This document shows, one piece after another, positions 42,795-55,540 of a stretch of 64,000 nucleotides of DNA. The notes below the pieces were generated by a model. It saw only the letters and a program-made list of their open reading frames with translations. It was not told the origin of the DNA and did no database searches. This DNA is from Pisciglobus halotolerans. Its GTDB lineage: Bacteria > Bacillota > Bacilli > Lactobacillales > Carnobacteriaceae. Position 1 is the first letter of the stretch, and every line of letters begins with the position of its first letter. The translations under genes and the position numbers were made by a program. The DNA is taken from assembly GCF_900113675.1 (NCBI RefSeq), contig NZ_FOQE01000002.1, forward strand, positions 62,001 to 126,000, read 5' to 3'.

Positions 42795-43146
42795 CTTATC
42801 TCACACTCAAATCCATTTAAAACACTGAGTATGCAATAAACAAGCTTTTATCTCACACTCAAATCCATTTCAACCTTTGAGTATGCGATAAACAAGCTTT
42901 TATCTCACACTCAAACTCATTTAGAATACAGAGTATGCAATAAACAAGCTTTTATCACGCACTCAAACTCATTTGGAACACTGAGTATGCGATAAATAAG
43001 CTTTTATCACACACTCAAACTTATTTAGGCCACTGAGTATGCGATAAGCGAGCCTTTATCTCACACTCAAATCCATTTCAACCTTTGAGTATGCGATAAA
43101 CAAGCTTTTATCTCACACTCAAACTCATTTGGAACACTGAGTATGC
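42795..43146 (+). repeat. 52-bp palindromic tandem array 3 (7 units, divergent sequence)
   Basis: ACTCA anchors at 42805, 42857, 42909, 42961, 43013, 43065 and 43117 are spaced exactly 52 bp. The unit is TTTTATCTCACACTCAAATC, CATTTCAACCTT, TGAGTATGCGATAAACAAGC. The arms TTATCNCANACTC and GAGTATGCGATAA pair over 13 positions. Only the CTCAAA...TGAG core and the 52-bp period are shared with arrays 1, 2 and 4. Units 2 and 6 are nearly identical, as are the cores of 4 and 7, which suggests copying in blocks. It lies between the terminators of two convergent genes. Confidence 0.95.
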
Positions 43147-43176
43147 CTGAAGCAAACGCGATGAAAAACAAACAGC

Positions 43177-43220
43177 AAAATGACGCCCCTTTCTAATGAT
43201 AGAAAGTGAGCGTCATTTTT
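43177..43220. terminator. terminator of the ABC exporter operon
   Basis: AAAATGACGC (43177-43186) and GCGTCATTTT (43210-43219) pair perfectly, with an inner TTTCT/AGAAA stem. T-runs are present on both strands. Confidence 0.9.
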
Positions 43221-43262
43221 GTTCCTTTTGAAAAAACCTTGATCGTTTAAACATCTCTTTTG

Positions 43263-44864
43263 CTAATCAGGAAGAATATCACGTTTGCGGTAACCGACAT
43301 CCCCTAGCCCAGCGAGTAGAAAGGCTGCCACAGTCAAGACAATGAGCGGCAACCACGATAAGGTATCTGAATAAGCAGCCGGTACAAAATAAAAGGCGGA
43401 AAAAGAGCGGACCCACTCAGGGAATTTCAACAATTCGCCCAAATAAACATCAGCAAAGACAAAACCGATATACGCCCATACCAAAACTGTTCCTTTCGGC
43501 ATTGCACCGACCAGTAACGCTGTTAACCCAATCAGCACCCAAATGGCCGGCAAATAAGCTAATCCCGCCGAAACCGTTTTGGAAAAACTGATCGGTTGCT
43601 CCATCAAGGACTGCGCCGTTCCCCAATAACTCAGCACCATCAACAATTGAATGAGATTACTAGCCATCCACGCCACAAATAAGCGGATCGATAATTGTCG
43701 ACTCCGAGAAACTGTCCGACTGTAAACATTGTCCAAATAGCCGCGCTTCTCTTCCTTCTTCAACTTCAGCAAAACCATCACTGCCGGAACTGCTGTAAAA
43801 ACAGATAAGATCGCAAAGAGCAGCTCAATAAATTGGCTCGTCATTTGCTCTCCCTCGCCGCCTAAAAAGGCTTGGATGAAGGTAGTTTCCGTCAAGTAAG
43901 TTTCCAGTTCGTTCATGACAGCACCAAACGAAGCGGCCATCAAAATGGTCCCCGTACCCCATGCCAGCAAACTACCTTTTTCTAAGCGCAGCGTTAAGCC
44001 GAGGGGCGATAGCAAGAAAGAAGATGCCTGCCGTTTCCCTTTTCGATCTGAAAGCAAGCCGGCGCATAAGTCACGGTTTCTATTCCAAAAGAAGGCCAAA
44101 CAGAATAATAACAGCGCTATTCCCACCAAAATAAAAACAGGCTGCCAATGATTTTGATCGAATACGTTGGCGCGAACAGTCCAGCCTAAAGGAGAAAAAT
44201 ATGACAGAGTCTCATTCAATACGTCTCCAATGGATCTGATCAAATAAAAGAACAACATCACGGCAAATGAACCGATCGTCACTCCGCGCGTCGTTTCAAA
44301 TATTTGCGAAAGGACCGCCGTCAATGCACCAAATAACCAGCCGGTACTTGCAATCAGCGCGCCATACAACAAGCTGCTGTTCCAGTCCATTCCATCTAAT
44401 CCTAGAAATCCTAAACTCAACCCAGTCATCACGGCAAGCAACACATCGATTAACGTGACGATTAAACTTCCAGCAGCTAAATAAGCAAAACGCCCAACAG
44501 GAAGAGAGCGGATCAATTCTAAGCGTCCTTCTTCTTCATCATGGCGTGTAAAAGAACTAACGAGCAGGATATTCATCACAGCCGCTGCGATAGCCGTAAA
44601 CAGCAACATCTCATTGGCAAACTGAGCCGCTAAAGTATACCGCTCCACTGGATAAGCTGGGCCCAACATCGCTACCATAGCAGGGTTCTGCATCACCGCA
44701 GCGATGCCCAACAGCTCTATCCCTGTTTGCGACAACCCTTCAAATGCAGCCGCTGCCGCAGCAGATGCACCGACCAAGCTTACTAGCCAAACAACGGCTT
44801 GCACACGATGTTGCCGAACCAATACAGTCATCGCCAGCTTCGTTCCTTTAAATGATCGCTTCAT
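43263..44864 (-). CDS. ABC-2 type exporter permease
   Basis: About twelve hydrophobic segments in 533 residues, arranged as two similar halves; this is the fused permease type seen in tetronasin/daunorubicin-like exporters (EccC/TnrB family). SSFTRHDEEEGRLELIRSLPVGR near 104 and KLKKEEKRGYLDNVYSRTVSR near 372 are the equivalent cytoplasmic coupling loops of the halves. It begins 4 nt after the ATPase stop, so the two make one transporter. The substrate is unknown; export of a drug-like compound or bacteriocin-type peptide is possible. Confidence 0.82.
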   Translation of the reverse strand: MKRSFKGTKLAMTVLVRQHRVQAVVWLVSLVGASAAAAAAFEGLSQTGIELLGIAAVMQNPAMVAMLGPAYPVERYTLAAQFANEMLLFTAIAAAVMNILLVSSFTRHDEEEGRLELIRSLPVGRFAYLAAGSLIVTLIDVLLAVMTGLSLGFLGLDGMDWNSSLLYGALIASTGWLFGALTAVLSQIFETTRGVTIGSFAVMLFFYLIRSIGDVLNETLSYFSPLGWTVRANVFDQNHWQPVFILVGIALLLFCLAFFWNRNRDLCAGLLSDRKGKRQASSFLLSPLGLTLRLEKGSLLAWGTGTILMAASFGAVMNELETYLTETTFIQAFLGGEGEQMTSQFIELLFAILSVFTAVPAVMVLLKLKKEEKRGYLDNVYSRTVSRSRQLSIRLFVAWMASNLIQLLMVLSYWGTAQSLMEQPISFSKTVSAGLAYLPAIWVLIGLTALLVGAMPKGTVLVWAYIGFVFADVYLGELLKFPEWVRSFSAFYFVPAAYSDTLSWLPLIVLTVAAFLLAGLGDVGYRKRDILPD

Positions 44865-44867
44865 CCT

Positions 44868-45770
44868 TTACACCTCCTCATCAGAGGCTTGAACAGGATC
44901 ATAATGTCGAAGAAATAGGTCTTCTAAAGAAGGCGGCGTACTTTCCAATTTCAAAATGCCGCGTGAACTGAGCTTGCGCATAACGGTATCCAAGTGTATG
45001 GCATCGAGATAGAAAGTCCAAGTATTCTCCGACCGTTTGCTGTCATGAACCCCTTCCCATTCTGGCAAATCTGTTAAAGGCTCGCGCGTTTCGACAATCA
45101 ATTTCATGCGTGTCAAATGTCGCATTTCTTCTAAAGAACCCTTTTCAATGATTTTTCCTTGTCGAATAATTGCGACGCGATCACATACTTTTTCGACCTC
45201 AGCTAATAAATGACTTGAGAGCAAAATCGTCTTTCCTTCCTTCTTCAATTCCAAAAGAATCTCTTGAAAAACACGCTCCATCAATGGATCCAAACCAGCT
45301 GTCGGTTCATCTAAAATAAATAAGTCAGCATCTGAAGCAAATGCAGCGATCAATGCTACCTTTTGCCGATTCCCTTTTGAATAAGAACGAGCTTTCTTAG
45401 TCGGATCCAAATCAAAACGTTTGATCAACGCTTCTTTTTTAGCTGAAGGTTTGATATCTTGCATGCTTAAAAGCAAATCGATCGTCTCGCCGCCAGTCAA
45501 GTTTGGCCATAAGTTGACATCACCAGGAACATAAGCCAGGCGCTGGTGAATGGTGACCGCATCTTTCCATGCATCTTTTTCAAATAGTTGGATCTGTCCG
45601 AATGTCGGCTTTAATAGACCTAGCATCGTGCGAATAGTCGTTGATTTCCCTGCTCCATTTGGCCCAATGAACCCAAAAATCTCGCCAGCTTCCACTGACA
45701 AAGAAATGTCATCCAATGCTTTAAAGTCCCCAAACATTTTTGTCACCTGTTGAACTTTTATGACACTCAT
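44868..45770 (-). CDS. ABC transporter ATP-binding protein of the exporter
   Basis: Complete ABC ATPase: Walker A GPNGAGKSTT near residue 38, signature YSKGNRQKVAL (an SKG variant of LSGGQ) near 131, Walker B LFILDEPTAGLD near 153 and the switch SSHLL near 186. A C-terminal regulatory extension of about 80 residues follows, as in drug-exporter ATPases. The open frame reaches 45803, but ATG at 45770 with AAGGGGCTGGAG upstream gives the normal start MSVIKVQQV. Works with the permease encoded directly downstream. Confidence 0.9.
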   Translation of the reverse strand: MSVIKVQQVTKMFGDFKALDDISLSVEAGEIFGFIGPNGAGKSTTIRTMLGLLKPTFGQIQLFEKDAWKDAVTIHQRLAYVPGDVNLWPNLTGGETIDLLLSMQDIKPSAKKEALIKRFDLDPTKKARSYSKGNRQKVALIAAFASDADLFILDEPTAGLDPLMERVFQEILLELKKEGKTILLSSHLLAEVEKVCDRVAIIRQGKIIEKGSLEEMRHLTRMKLIVETREPLTDLPEWEGVHDSKRSENTWTFYLDAIHLDTVMRKLSSRGILKLESTPPSLEDLFLRHYDPVQASDEEV

Positions 45771-45810
45771 CTTCTCCAGCCCCTTTAAAAAAATGAAAAG
45801 CATCTTCTCT

Positions 45811-46557
45811 TTAGTTAGTGCTCAGCCAATCCAATAATAATTTCACCAATTGGTCTTGCTGCTCTTTATTTGTGATCGTCGCAGCCTGATCTCCCTTTTG
45901 AAAGCCATAATCACCAAAACCCGCATGATTGCCGCCATCGATCTCCTTAAACACCGTTTGCGCAGGCAGCCACTGTTTAGCGTTTTGACTGCTTTCCTGA
46001 CTCACTACACCATCATTACTGCCGTTGACAGACAATACTTTGCCCTCAAACGATAACAGACTGCCTTTTTCATCCGGATAGCTGGCCAAATAGAACACAC
46101 CTTTCAATCCTGCATCTTTCAAGTGCTCATTTGCATAACGGCTTGCCATCACTCCACCCAAAGAATGACCGCCGACCACATACTCAGCGATGCCTTCTTC
46201 TTGAACCATTTCTGCCACATCGACTGTCGAAAGAACCGCCAAATTGAGTGGATGGTGCAAAAGATAGACAGGATAGCCCGCTGCCGCCAACTGACGCGCC
46301 CAATAACTATAACTTGCTTCTTCTACCAAAGCTCCTTGATAAAAAACAACAGCTTCTTCCTTAACAGGCTCGGTCGGTTGGAATAACAATCCCTCATCGA
46401 TTCGTTCCACTTTTACCTGCGGATCCGACACCTGTGCTTCCATCGCCAAGCTTTTCGGTTCATACGTACCTGCGCGGATCCACAACAAGACCGCCGCTAC
46501 CAGAACGATCAAAACCAATCCAATCGACAACCCGACTCTTTTAACTGTTTTACTCAG
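45811..46557 (-). CDS. membrane-anchored alpha/beta hydrolase, probable CTG start
   Basis: The catalytic Ser is in VVGGHSLGGVMA near residue 130, the acid in VNGSNDGVV, and the His in GGNHAGFGDYG near 205. An N-terminal helix anchors it outside. A TTG at 46530 opens a frame that lacks a ribosome binding site. Reading back 9 codons gives a CTG at 46557 with AGGAGAGG 5 nt upstream and the basic stretch SKTVKRVGL before the helix, a normal signal-anchor start. No ATG, GTG or TTG fits that site. It precedes the ABC exporter operon by 40 bp on the same strand. The substrate is unknown. Confidence 0.7.
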   Translation of the reverse strand: MSKTVKRVGLSIGLVLIVLVAAVLLWIRAGTYEPKSLAMEAQVSDPQVKVERIDEGLLFQPTEPVKEEAVVFYQGALVEEASYSYWARQLAAAGYPVYLLHHPLNLAVLSTVDVAEMVQEEGIAEYVVGGHSLGGVMASRYANEHLKDAGLKGVFYLASYPDEKGSLLSFEGKVLSVNGSNDGVVSQESSQNAKQWLPAQTVFKEIDGGNHAGFGDYGFQKGDQAATITNKEQQDQLVKLLLDWLSTN

Positions 46558-46625
46558 TTCAACCTCTCCTTTTTCTGCTGCTAAAACAAAAAGCCATGAG
46601 TTTTATCCCATAGCTTTTATGTATC

Positions 46626-46805
46626 TTACCCTAACAATTTTCCGCCCATACCATAATCCGTCTTCTTCATCTCATTAATAATGACATGAACACGTTCCTT
46701 TGGTACATCCGCATTCTTCACAACCGCTTCCGTAATATCCTTCACCAGACCCGCTTTTTGCTCAGCAGTCCGCCCCTCAACCAACTCAACATGAATAAAT
46801 GGCAT
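46626..46805 (-). CDS. 4-oxalocrotonate tautomerase family enzyme
   Basis: A 59-residue protein beginning [12 protein letters not shown]; the Pro after the removed Met is the catalytic base of the family, and an Arg occurs at the expected position near residue 11 and again near 38. These proteins form hexamers and catalyse keto-enol tautomerisation; natural substrates in lactic acid bacteria are unclear. GAGGAGG lies 8 nt upstream of the ATG at 46805; a GTG directly before it is in frame but would spoil the N-terminal Pro. Confidence 0.9.
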   Translation of the reverse strand: MPFIHVELVEGRTAEQKAGLVKDITEAVVKNADVPKERVHVIINEMKKTDYGMGGKLLG

Positions 46806-47042
46806 CACAATTCCTCCTCTTAATCTTAAAACTTCTCTTTCATTTTAACGATACCTCTGCCAGAATACAATCTTTTTTCATCATTTCCCTTTTCGCAAAA
46901 ACACCTGTCATCCGGTCTGACAAAAACAGCACCGCACACATTCTTGTGCTATCAACTCCCGCATTCAAACCTCAGCCCCAGTTGACTCAACCCAAGCACA
47001 AACCGTCATCATCTGCCCCTTTGGAACAAAGAACCCCTAATG

Positions 47043-47436
47043 GCTAACTCAAGAATAAAGTTTGTGCCGAGCTTGTAAAAAAAACGCTGCTTATTGACTA
47101 AATTCTATGTCGACTTTGTAAAAAAACGCTGCTCATTGACTAACTCAAGAGTAAGATAGAATTTGAGTTGGTCATAAAAGAGCATTAATGACTAACTCAA
47201 GAGCCATATTATGTTTGAGTTTGTCAATAACAAGACTTAATGACCAACTCAGAAGCAGGATGGCATTTGAGTTTGTTATAAAAGAGCGTTAATGACCAAC
47301 TCGAGAGCCATATTGTGTTTGAGTTTGTCAATAACAAGACTTAATGACCAACTCAGAAGTAGGATGGCATTTGAGTTTGTAAAAAAGACTGCTTATTGAC
47401 CAACTCAATAGTAAAGCTCATGCTGAGTTCGTAAAA
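47043..47436 (-). repeat. 52-bp palindromic tandem array 4 (6 units in register plus degenerate ones)
   Basis: TGAC anchors occur at 47137, 47189, 47241, 47293, 47345 and 47397, always 52 bp apart; before that there are two decayed copies out of register. The reverse complement of a unit (for example TATTGACAAACTCAAAC, CTCTCGAGTTGGTCATTAA) closely matches arrays 1 and 2, so this is the same family in inverted orientation. Units with GAGCCATATT alternate with units with AGGATGGCAT, a 104-bp dimer. It lies between the beta-galactosidase terminator and the tautomerase gene. The stretch 46806-47042 holds nothing recognised. Confidence 0.93.
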
Positions 47437-47448
47437 TATAAATAGGAA

Positions 47449-47491
47449 AACATTCAGCTCCCTGAGTGCAAGACTCTAGGAGCTGAATGTT
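47449..47491 (-). terminator. terminator of the permease-lacZ operon
   Basis: AACATTCAGCTCC (47449-47461) pairs perfectly with GGAGCTGAATGTT (47479-47491), with an inner TGAG/CTC stem. T-rich sequence follows on the minus strand. Confidence 0.9.
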
Positions 47492-47505
47492 CTTATTATA
47501 TAAAC

Positions 47506-52018
<4,513 letters not shown>

Positions 52019-52072
52019 AAAAAAGCCTCCTTATCGTTTTTGTTGTGCGTTGATCCATGATCGAAGGTTAAA

Positions 52073-52119
52073 AATATTCAGCGCTGAATATTGACTACGC
52101 TTTCATTTTAGGATAAAGT
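52073..52119. promoter_or_regulatory. divergent control region of the lacZ operon: 20-bp palindrome, cre site and araC promoter
   Basis: AATATTCAGCGCTGAATATT at 52073-52092 is a perfect 20-bp palindrome. TGACTACGCTTTCA at 52092-52105, read on the minus strand as TGAAAGCGTAGTCA, matches the CcpA cre consensus at all but one base. On the plus strand TTGACT (52091-52096), 17 bp, TAAAGT (52114-52119) is a promoter for the AraC gene. The palindrome is not the direct-repeat form usual for AraC proteins, so a second regulator may bind it. Confidence 0.7.
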
Positions 52120-52184
52120 TTGCTCATAGTGAATTATTGAATGTTGCTGAAGTTTGACATTTTGTTGCTTTCAGGAGGAAAAAT

Positions 52185-53033
52185 ATGTTTAACGCTGTCG
52201 GAACGTTTTTAACAGAAAAAGAATTAAACAAAGAGTTTTATGTCTATGAATGCGGCTATGAAGACGTAAAACCAAGAGAACCTTACCAATATGAGCCGAT
52301 CGATTATTACTTGATCCACTTTATCTTAAAAGGAAGAGGACACTTTTTTATCAATGACGAACATATCGTTTTAGAAAAAAATCAAGGCTTCCTTATTCCG
52401 CCCAACACGAAAAACAATTATTATCCTGCGCCAGAAGATCCTTGGAGCTACCGATGGATCGGTTTCAAAGGCGAAGCTTGCGAAAAGATTTTTCAAGAAT
52501 GCGGCTTGCTGCTTCCTGAACACCACGATCTCGTTTCAAATTATACTTATCAATTTTCTGATTCTTTTCAAATGGACCAGCATTTCAAGCTCATTTTCGA
52601 TTTTTCGCAAGAGCATAACGCTTATGCAGCTTTAGGAGAAGCTTACAAAGTGATCAGCTTGCTGTCTTTACAATATCACGAAGAAATGACGCACAATTTA
52701 AGTGAAGCGGAAAAGTATGTCGAGCAAGCCTTATCCTTGATCCAACAACACTACCATGACCCAACTTTCAATATCGAACGCCTAGCCGCTGCCGTCCAAA
52801 TTGAACGCACCTATTTGTTTCGGCTATTTAAACGGCAAAAACATATCAGTCCTAAAGTTTATTTGGTCCAATACCGCTTAAACAAATCTGCCGAACTGCT
52901 GCGAAAAACAAGCAACTCCATTGAAGAAATCGCCTATTTAGTTGGCTTTAATCACGCAACACATTTTTCAAGACAATTCACTCGTTACAAAGGACAATCC
53001 CCTTCTCATTATCGTGCCCAATTTTATGCATAA
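52185..53033 (+). CDS. AraC-family regulator with cupin sensor domain
   Basis: Residues 1-160 form an AraC-type cupin (YYLIHFILKGRGHFFIND, GFLIPPNTKNNYYP). Residues 185-282 hold the two HTH motifs (IERLAAAVQIERTYLFRLFK and IEEIAYLVGFNHATHFSRQF). This is the RafR/MsmR-like plan of sugar-operon activators. AGGAGGAAAA precedes the ATG. It is divergent from the permease-lacZ operon and very likely activates it in response to a galactoside or other glycoside. Confidence 0.9.
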   Translation: MFNAVGTFLTEKELNKEFYVYECGYEDVKPREPYQYEPIDYYLIHFILKGRGHFFINDEHIVLEKNQGFLIPPNTKNNYYPAPEDPWSYRWIGFKGEACEKIFQECGLLLPEHHDLVSNYTYQFSDSFQMDQHFKLIFDFSQEHNAYAALGEAYKVISLLSLQYHEEMTHNLSEAEKYVEQALSLIQQHYHDPTFNIERLAAAVQIERTYLFRLFKRQKHISPKVYLVQYRLNKSAELLRKTSNSIEEIAYLVGFNHATHFSRQFTRYKGQSPSHYRAQFYA

Positions 53034-53090
53034 GAAGGTTTTTGATGTTTCACTCAATGTACTAGATTGATCAACTTTAAAAAAAACTTG

Positions 53091-53126
53091 AAAAAAAGCT
53101 GTAGCTACTTTTTACGCAGCTACAAC
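53091..53126 (-). terminator. terminator of the MurNAc recovery operon
   Basis: GCTGTAGCT (53098-53106) pairs with AGCTACAAC (53118-53126, one wobble), followed on the minus strand by TTTTTTT (53097-53091). It also faces the end of the convergent AraC gene. Confidence 0.88.
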
Positions 53127-53143
53127 TTTTTAAGGTTAATTTT

Positions 53144-54001
53144 CTAAAAATTACTTTTATATCGATTGATTTCTTCACGAGTATGCTTAATTTTCTTCAT
53201 TGATTGGTGGTAATCTTTCATAACAAAATAATAAAATAATAAATCAGTTGCAATAAATTGAGCATGTAAAGAACTAGTTGCCGCACTTCTATTTCGAGAT
53301 TCGTGAGGTTTCATGGTTTGTAAAACAAAATCAACTTGATTTGTTAGTGTATTATTTCCAAATTTCGTTAATCCAACTGTTTTAATGTGATGTTTTTTGG
53401 CAACACTAACTAATTCAATTATTTCTTTTGTTTCTCCTGAATTTGAAACACTAAAAAAAACAGAAGCTTTTGGTGTAGAAGCCATCATAGTTATTAATCC
53501 ATGAGCATCAGTAGGACATATACATGTTTTTCCTATCCTGCTCCATTTCTGAGCAATATTTTCAGCCACTAAATGAGAAGCTCCAATTCCATATATATAT
53601 ATAATTGAAGCTTTAGATAAGACTTCTGTGACATTCTCAAGAATCTGTTCATTAATTAAAGACAATGTTTCTTCCATTGATTTAAATGCATTTCCTAATA
53701 GTTTACCCTTTATATCTTCCATTGTTTCTTCCGATTGAATATCTGCATATTCTATCTTCTCTTCTGAAACAATTTCAGCAGAAAGATCGACTTTTAATTT
53801 TGTAAATCCATTAACGCCAATACGACTGCAAAGGCGAATTACAGCAGGAGAATTTGATTGTGCAGCCTCTCCTAACTGAGCAGTTGTCATTTTTATAGTC
53901 TTTTCTGGATGATGTAAAATAAACTCTCCAATTTTTTTTTCAGATTTTGGCAGTTCGTCCATTACACTTCTTATTCTGCCTAAAATATTATTTCCAAGCA
54001 T
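53144..54001 (-). CDS. murR: MurR/RpiR-family regulator with SIS domain
   Basis: An N-terminal RpiR helix-turn-helix (TTAQLGEAAQSNSPAVIRLC near residue 38) is followed by a SIS domain (about 115-255) with IYIYGIGASHLVAENIAQKW and FFSVSNSGETKEIIELV, the phosphosugar-binding loops. In E. coli MurR represses murQP and responds to MurNAc 6-phosphate. Here it is the last gene of the operon, 56 bp after anmK. The role as MurNAc-6P sensor is inferred from the neighbouring MupG and AnmK genes. Confidence 0.85.
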   Translation of the reverse strand: MLGNNILGRIRSVMDELPKSEKKIGEFILHHPEKTIKMTTAQLGEAAQSNSPAVIRLCSRIGVNGFTKLKVDLSAEIVSEEKIEYADIQSEETMEDIKGKLLGNAFKSMEETLSLINEQILENVTEVLSKASIIYIYGIGASHLVAENIAQKWSRIGKTCICPTDAHGLITMMASTPKASVFFSVSNSGETKEIIELVSVAKKHHIKTVGLTKFGNNTLTNQVDFVLQTMKPHESRNRSAATSSLHAQFIATDLLFYYFVMKDYHQSMKKIKHTREEINRYKSNF

Positions 54002-54057
54002 GTATGTTTCACCTCACATCACCAAAAAGAATACAGCAGTTCAATCTAATAATCAAT

Positions 54058-55194
54058 TCAATCGTAATAAGTTATTTTTCCAAGTATAGCAGGTTTGTCA
54101 GCTCCGGTTGCATTAGGAACATTACTTGGTAAATGATGTAAAGTCTGATTCCCTAATATTACCATTGCGATAGCTTCTTTTGCTTCTGATGAGAACCCTA
54201 CTTCTTCTTGTATCTTAACTAGCACATTTGGGATCTGCTTTTGAATCATTCTCACCAATGTTTTATTATAACTTCCACCGCCACCAATAATGAAATCAGT
54301 TTGATCATCGATAAATGGTTTTGCATTTTCAACAATAGATTTTGCAGTAAACATCGTTGCAGTAGCAACAAAGTCCTTTGGTTCAATTTTATCTTGCCAT
54401 TTTTCTAGCAAGGTTTCTGTGTATTCACTTCCAAATTCTTCTCTTCCTGTTGTCTTAGGATATTTTTTTCTAATAAATGGATGATCCATCATTTCCTTTA
54501 AGAGGTTTTCATTCACTTTTCCATTCGCAGCATGTTGTCCGTCTTTGTCATATTTTTGCTCATAAAATTTTTCGCATAAAGCATTAATAATCATATTTCC
54601 AGGACCTGTATCAAATGCCACTACATTTTCTAATTTTGCATTTGGCGGAATAATAGTAATGTTTCCTATCCCGCCAATATTTTGAAGCAACCGTATCCGA
54701 TTAGTATCTTGGTATAAAACAAATTCAGAGTACGGAACAATAGGTGCGCCTTGTCCATTTAGAGCCATGTCTCTTGTGCGAAAATCAGATATCACAGTAG
54801 TTTTAGTCATTTCACAAATAATAGCTGACTCTCCAATTTGAAGAGTCGAAGCAAATTGGCTTTTTTCAGGAGATGGTAAATGATAAATTGTTTGTCCATG
54901 AGAAGCAACAAAATTTAAATCTTTTATGGAAAAATCAGCTTTCTTACAAACCTCTTTTACTGCATTACCAAATAAATAACCTAGTTCAAAATTTAAACTG
55001 CATATTTTTTCAACTGAAGAAGTTTTAATAGAAAAAACATCTTTTATCTTATCGATTGTTTTTTTAGTAAATGGATAAGTGATAAACTCCACTAATTTTA
55101 CTTTAGTTTTTGTCCCGGTGCCTTCGATTTCTACCAGAGCTGCATCAATTCCATCTAAGGATGTTCCAGACATCAATCCTACTGCAAACACCAT
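54058..55194 (-). CDS. anmK: anhydro-N-acetylmuramic acid kinase
   Basis: A 378-residue kinase with the AnmK hallmarks VGLMSGTSLDGIDAALVEI at the N-terminus, ASHGQTIYH near 95, NIGGIGNIT near 178, AFDTGPGNMIIN near 195 and IIGGGGSYNKTLV near 300. It cleaves the 1,6-anhydro ring of anhydroMurNAc and phosphorylates it to MurNAc 6-phosphate, recycling products of lytic transglycosylases. ATP-dependent and cytoplasmic. It shares the operon with MupG, which produces the same MurNAc 6-phosphate from imported disaccharide. Confidence 0.96.
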   Translation of the reverse strand: MVFAVGLMSGTSLDGIDAALVEIEGTGTKTKVKLVEFITYPFTKKTIDKIKDVFSIKTSSVEKICSLNFELGYLFGNAVKEVCKKADFSIKDLNFVASHGQTIYHLPSPEKSQFASTLQIGESAIICEMTKTTVISDFRTRDMALNGQGAPIVPYSEFVLYQDTNRIRLLQNIGGIGNITIIPPNAKLENVVAFDTGPGNMIINALCEKFYEQKYDKDGQHAANGKVNENLLKEMMDHPFIRKKYPKTTGREEFGSEYTETLLEKWQDKIEPKDFVATATMFTAKSIVENAKPFIDDQTDFIIGGGGSYNKTLVRMIQKQIPNVLVKIQEEVGFSSEAKEAIAMVILGNQTLHHLPSNVPNATGADKPAILGKITYYD

Positions 55195-55203
55195 ATTTCC
55201 ACC

Positions 55204-55524
55204 TCATTCTCTTAGTGTATTTATTTCTTTCTGCATTTCAATCATCTGCTGAATCAGTGTTTGTTCTGTCATAGAAGTCATTAATTGATCTTGAGCATGA
55301 ATCAATAAAAGGCTGATTTTAACATCTTCTCCTCTAACTTCATCTTGAACTAACTTTGTCTGTGTATTATGGGCAAGAGTCATCTCTTCTTTACACTCAT
55401 TCATTAATCTATCTATTTCTTTATATTCACCGCTGCGTGCTTTTTCTAGGGCATCATATGCTAAAGCTCGTGCGTTACCGCTGTGAATAATAATATCAAA
55501 TATAATTGTCTCTAAATCTTCCAT
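55204..55524 (-). CDS. lactose/cellobiose-type PTS enzyme IIA
   Basis: A 106-residue all-helical EIIA of the Lac family. The phosphorylated His is in SLLLIHAQDQLMTSM near residue 76, and the N-terminal IIFDIIIHSGNARALAYDAL is characteristic. It forms a trimer that relays phosphate from HPr to the EIIB at 60517-60822. It lies between mupG and anmK rather than beside the other PTS genes, but in the same transcription unit. Confidence 0.93.
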   Translation of the reverse strand: MEDLETIIFDIIIHSGNARALAYDALEKARSGEYKEIDRLMNECKEEMTLAHNTQTKLVQDEVRGEDVKISLLLIHAQDQLMTSMTEQTLIQQMIEMQKEINTLRE

Positions 55525-55540
55525 TTTCCAAAAACTCCTT

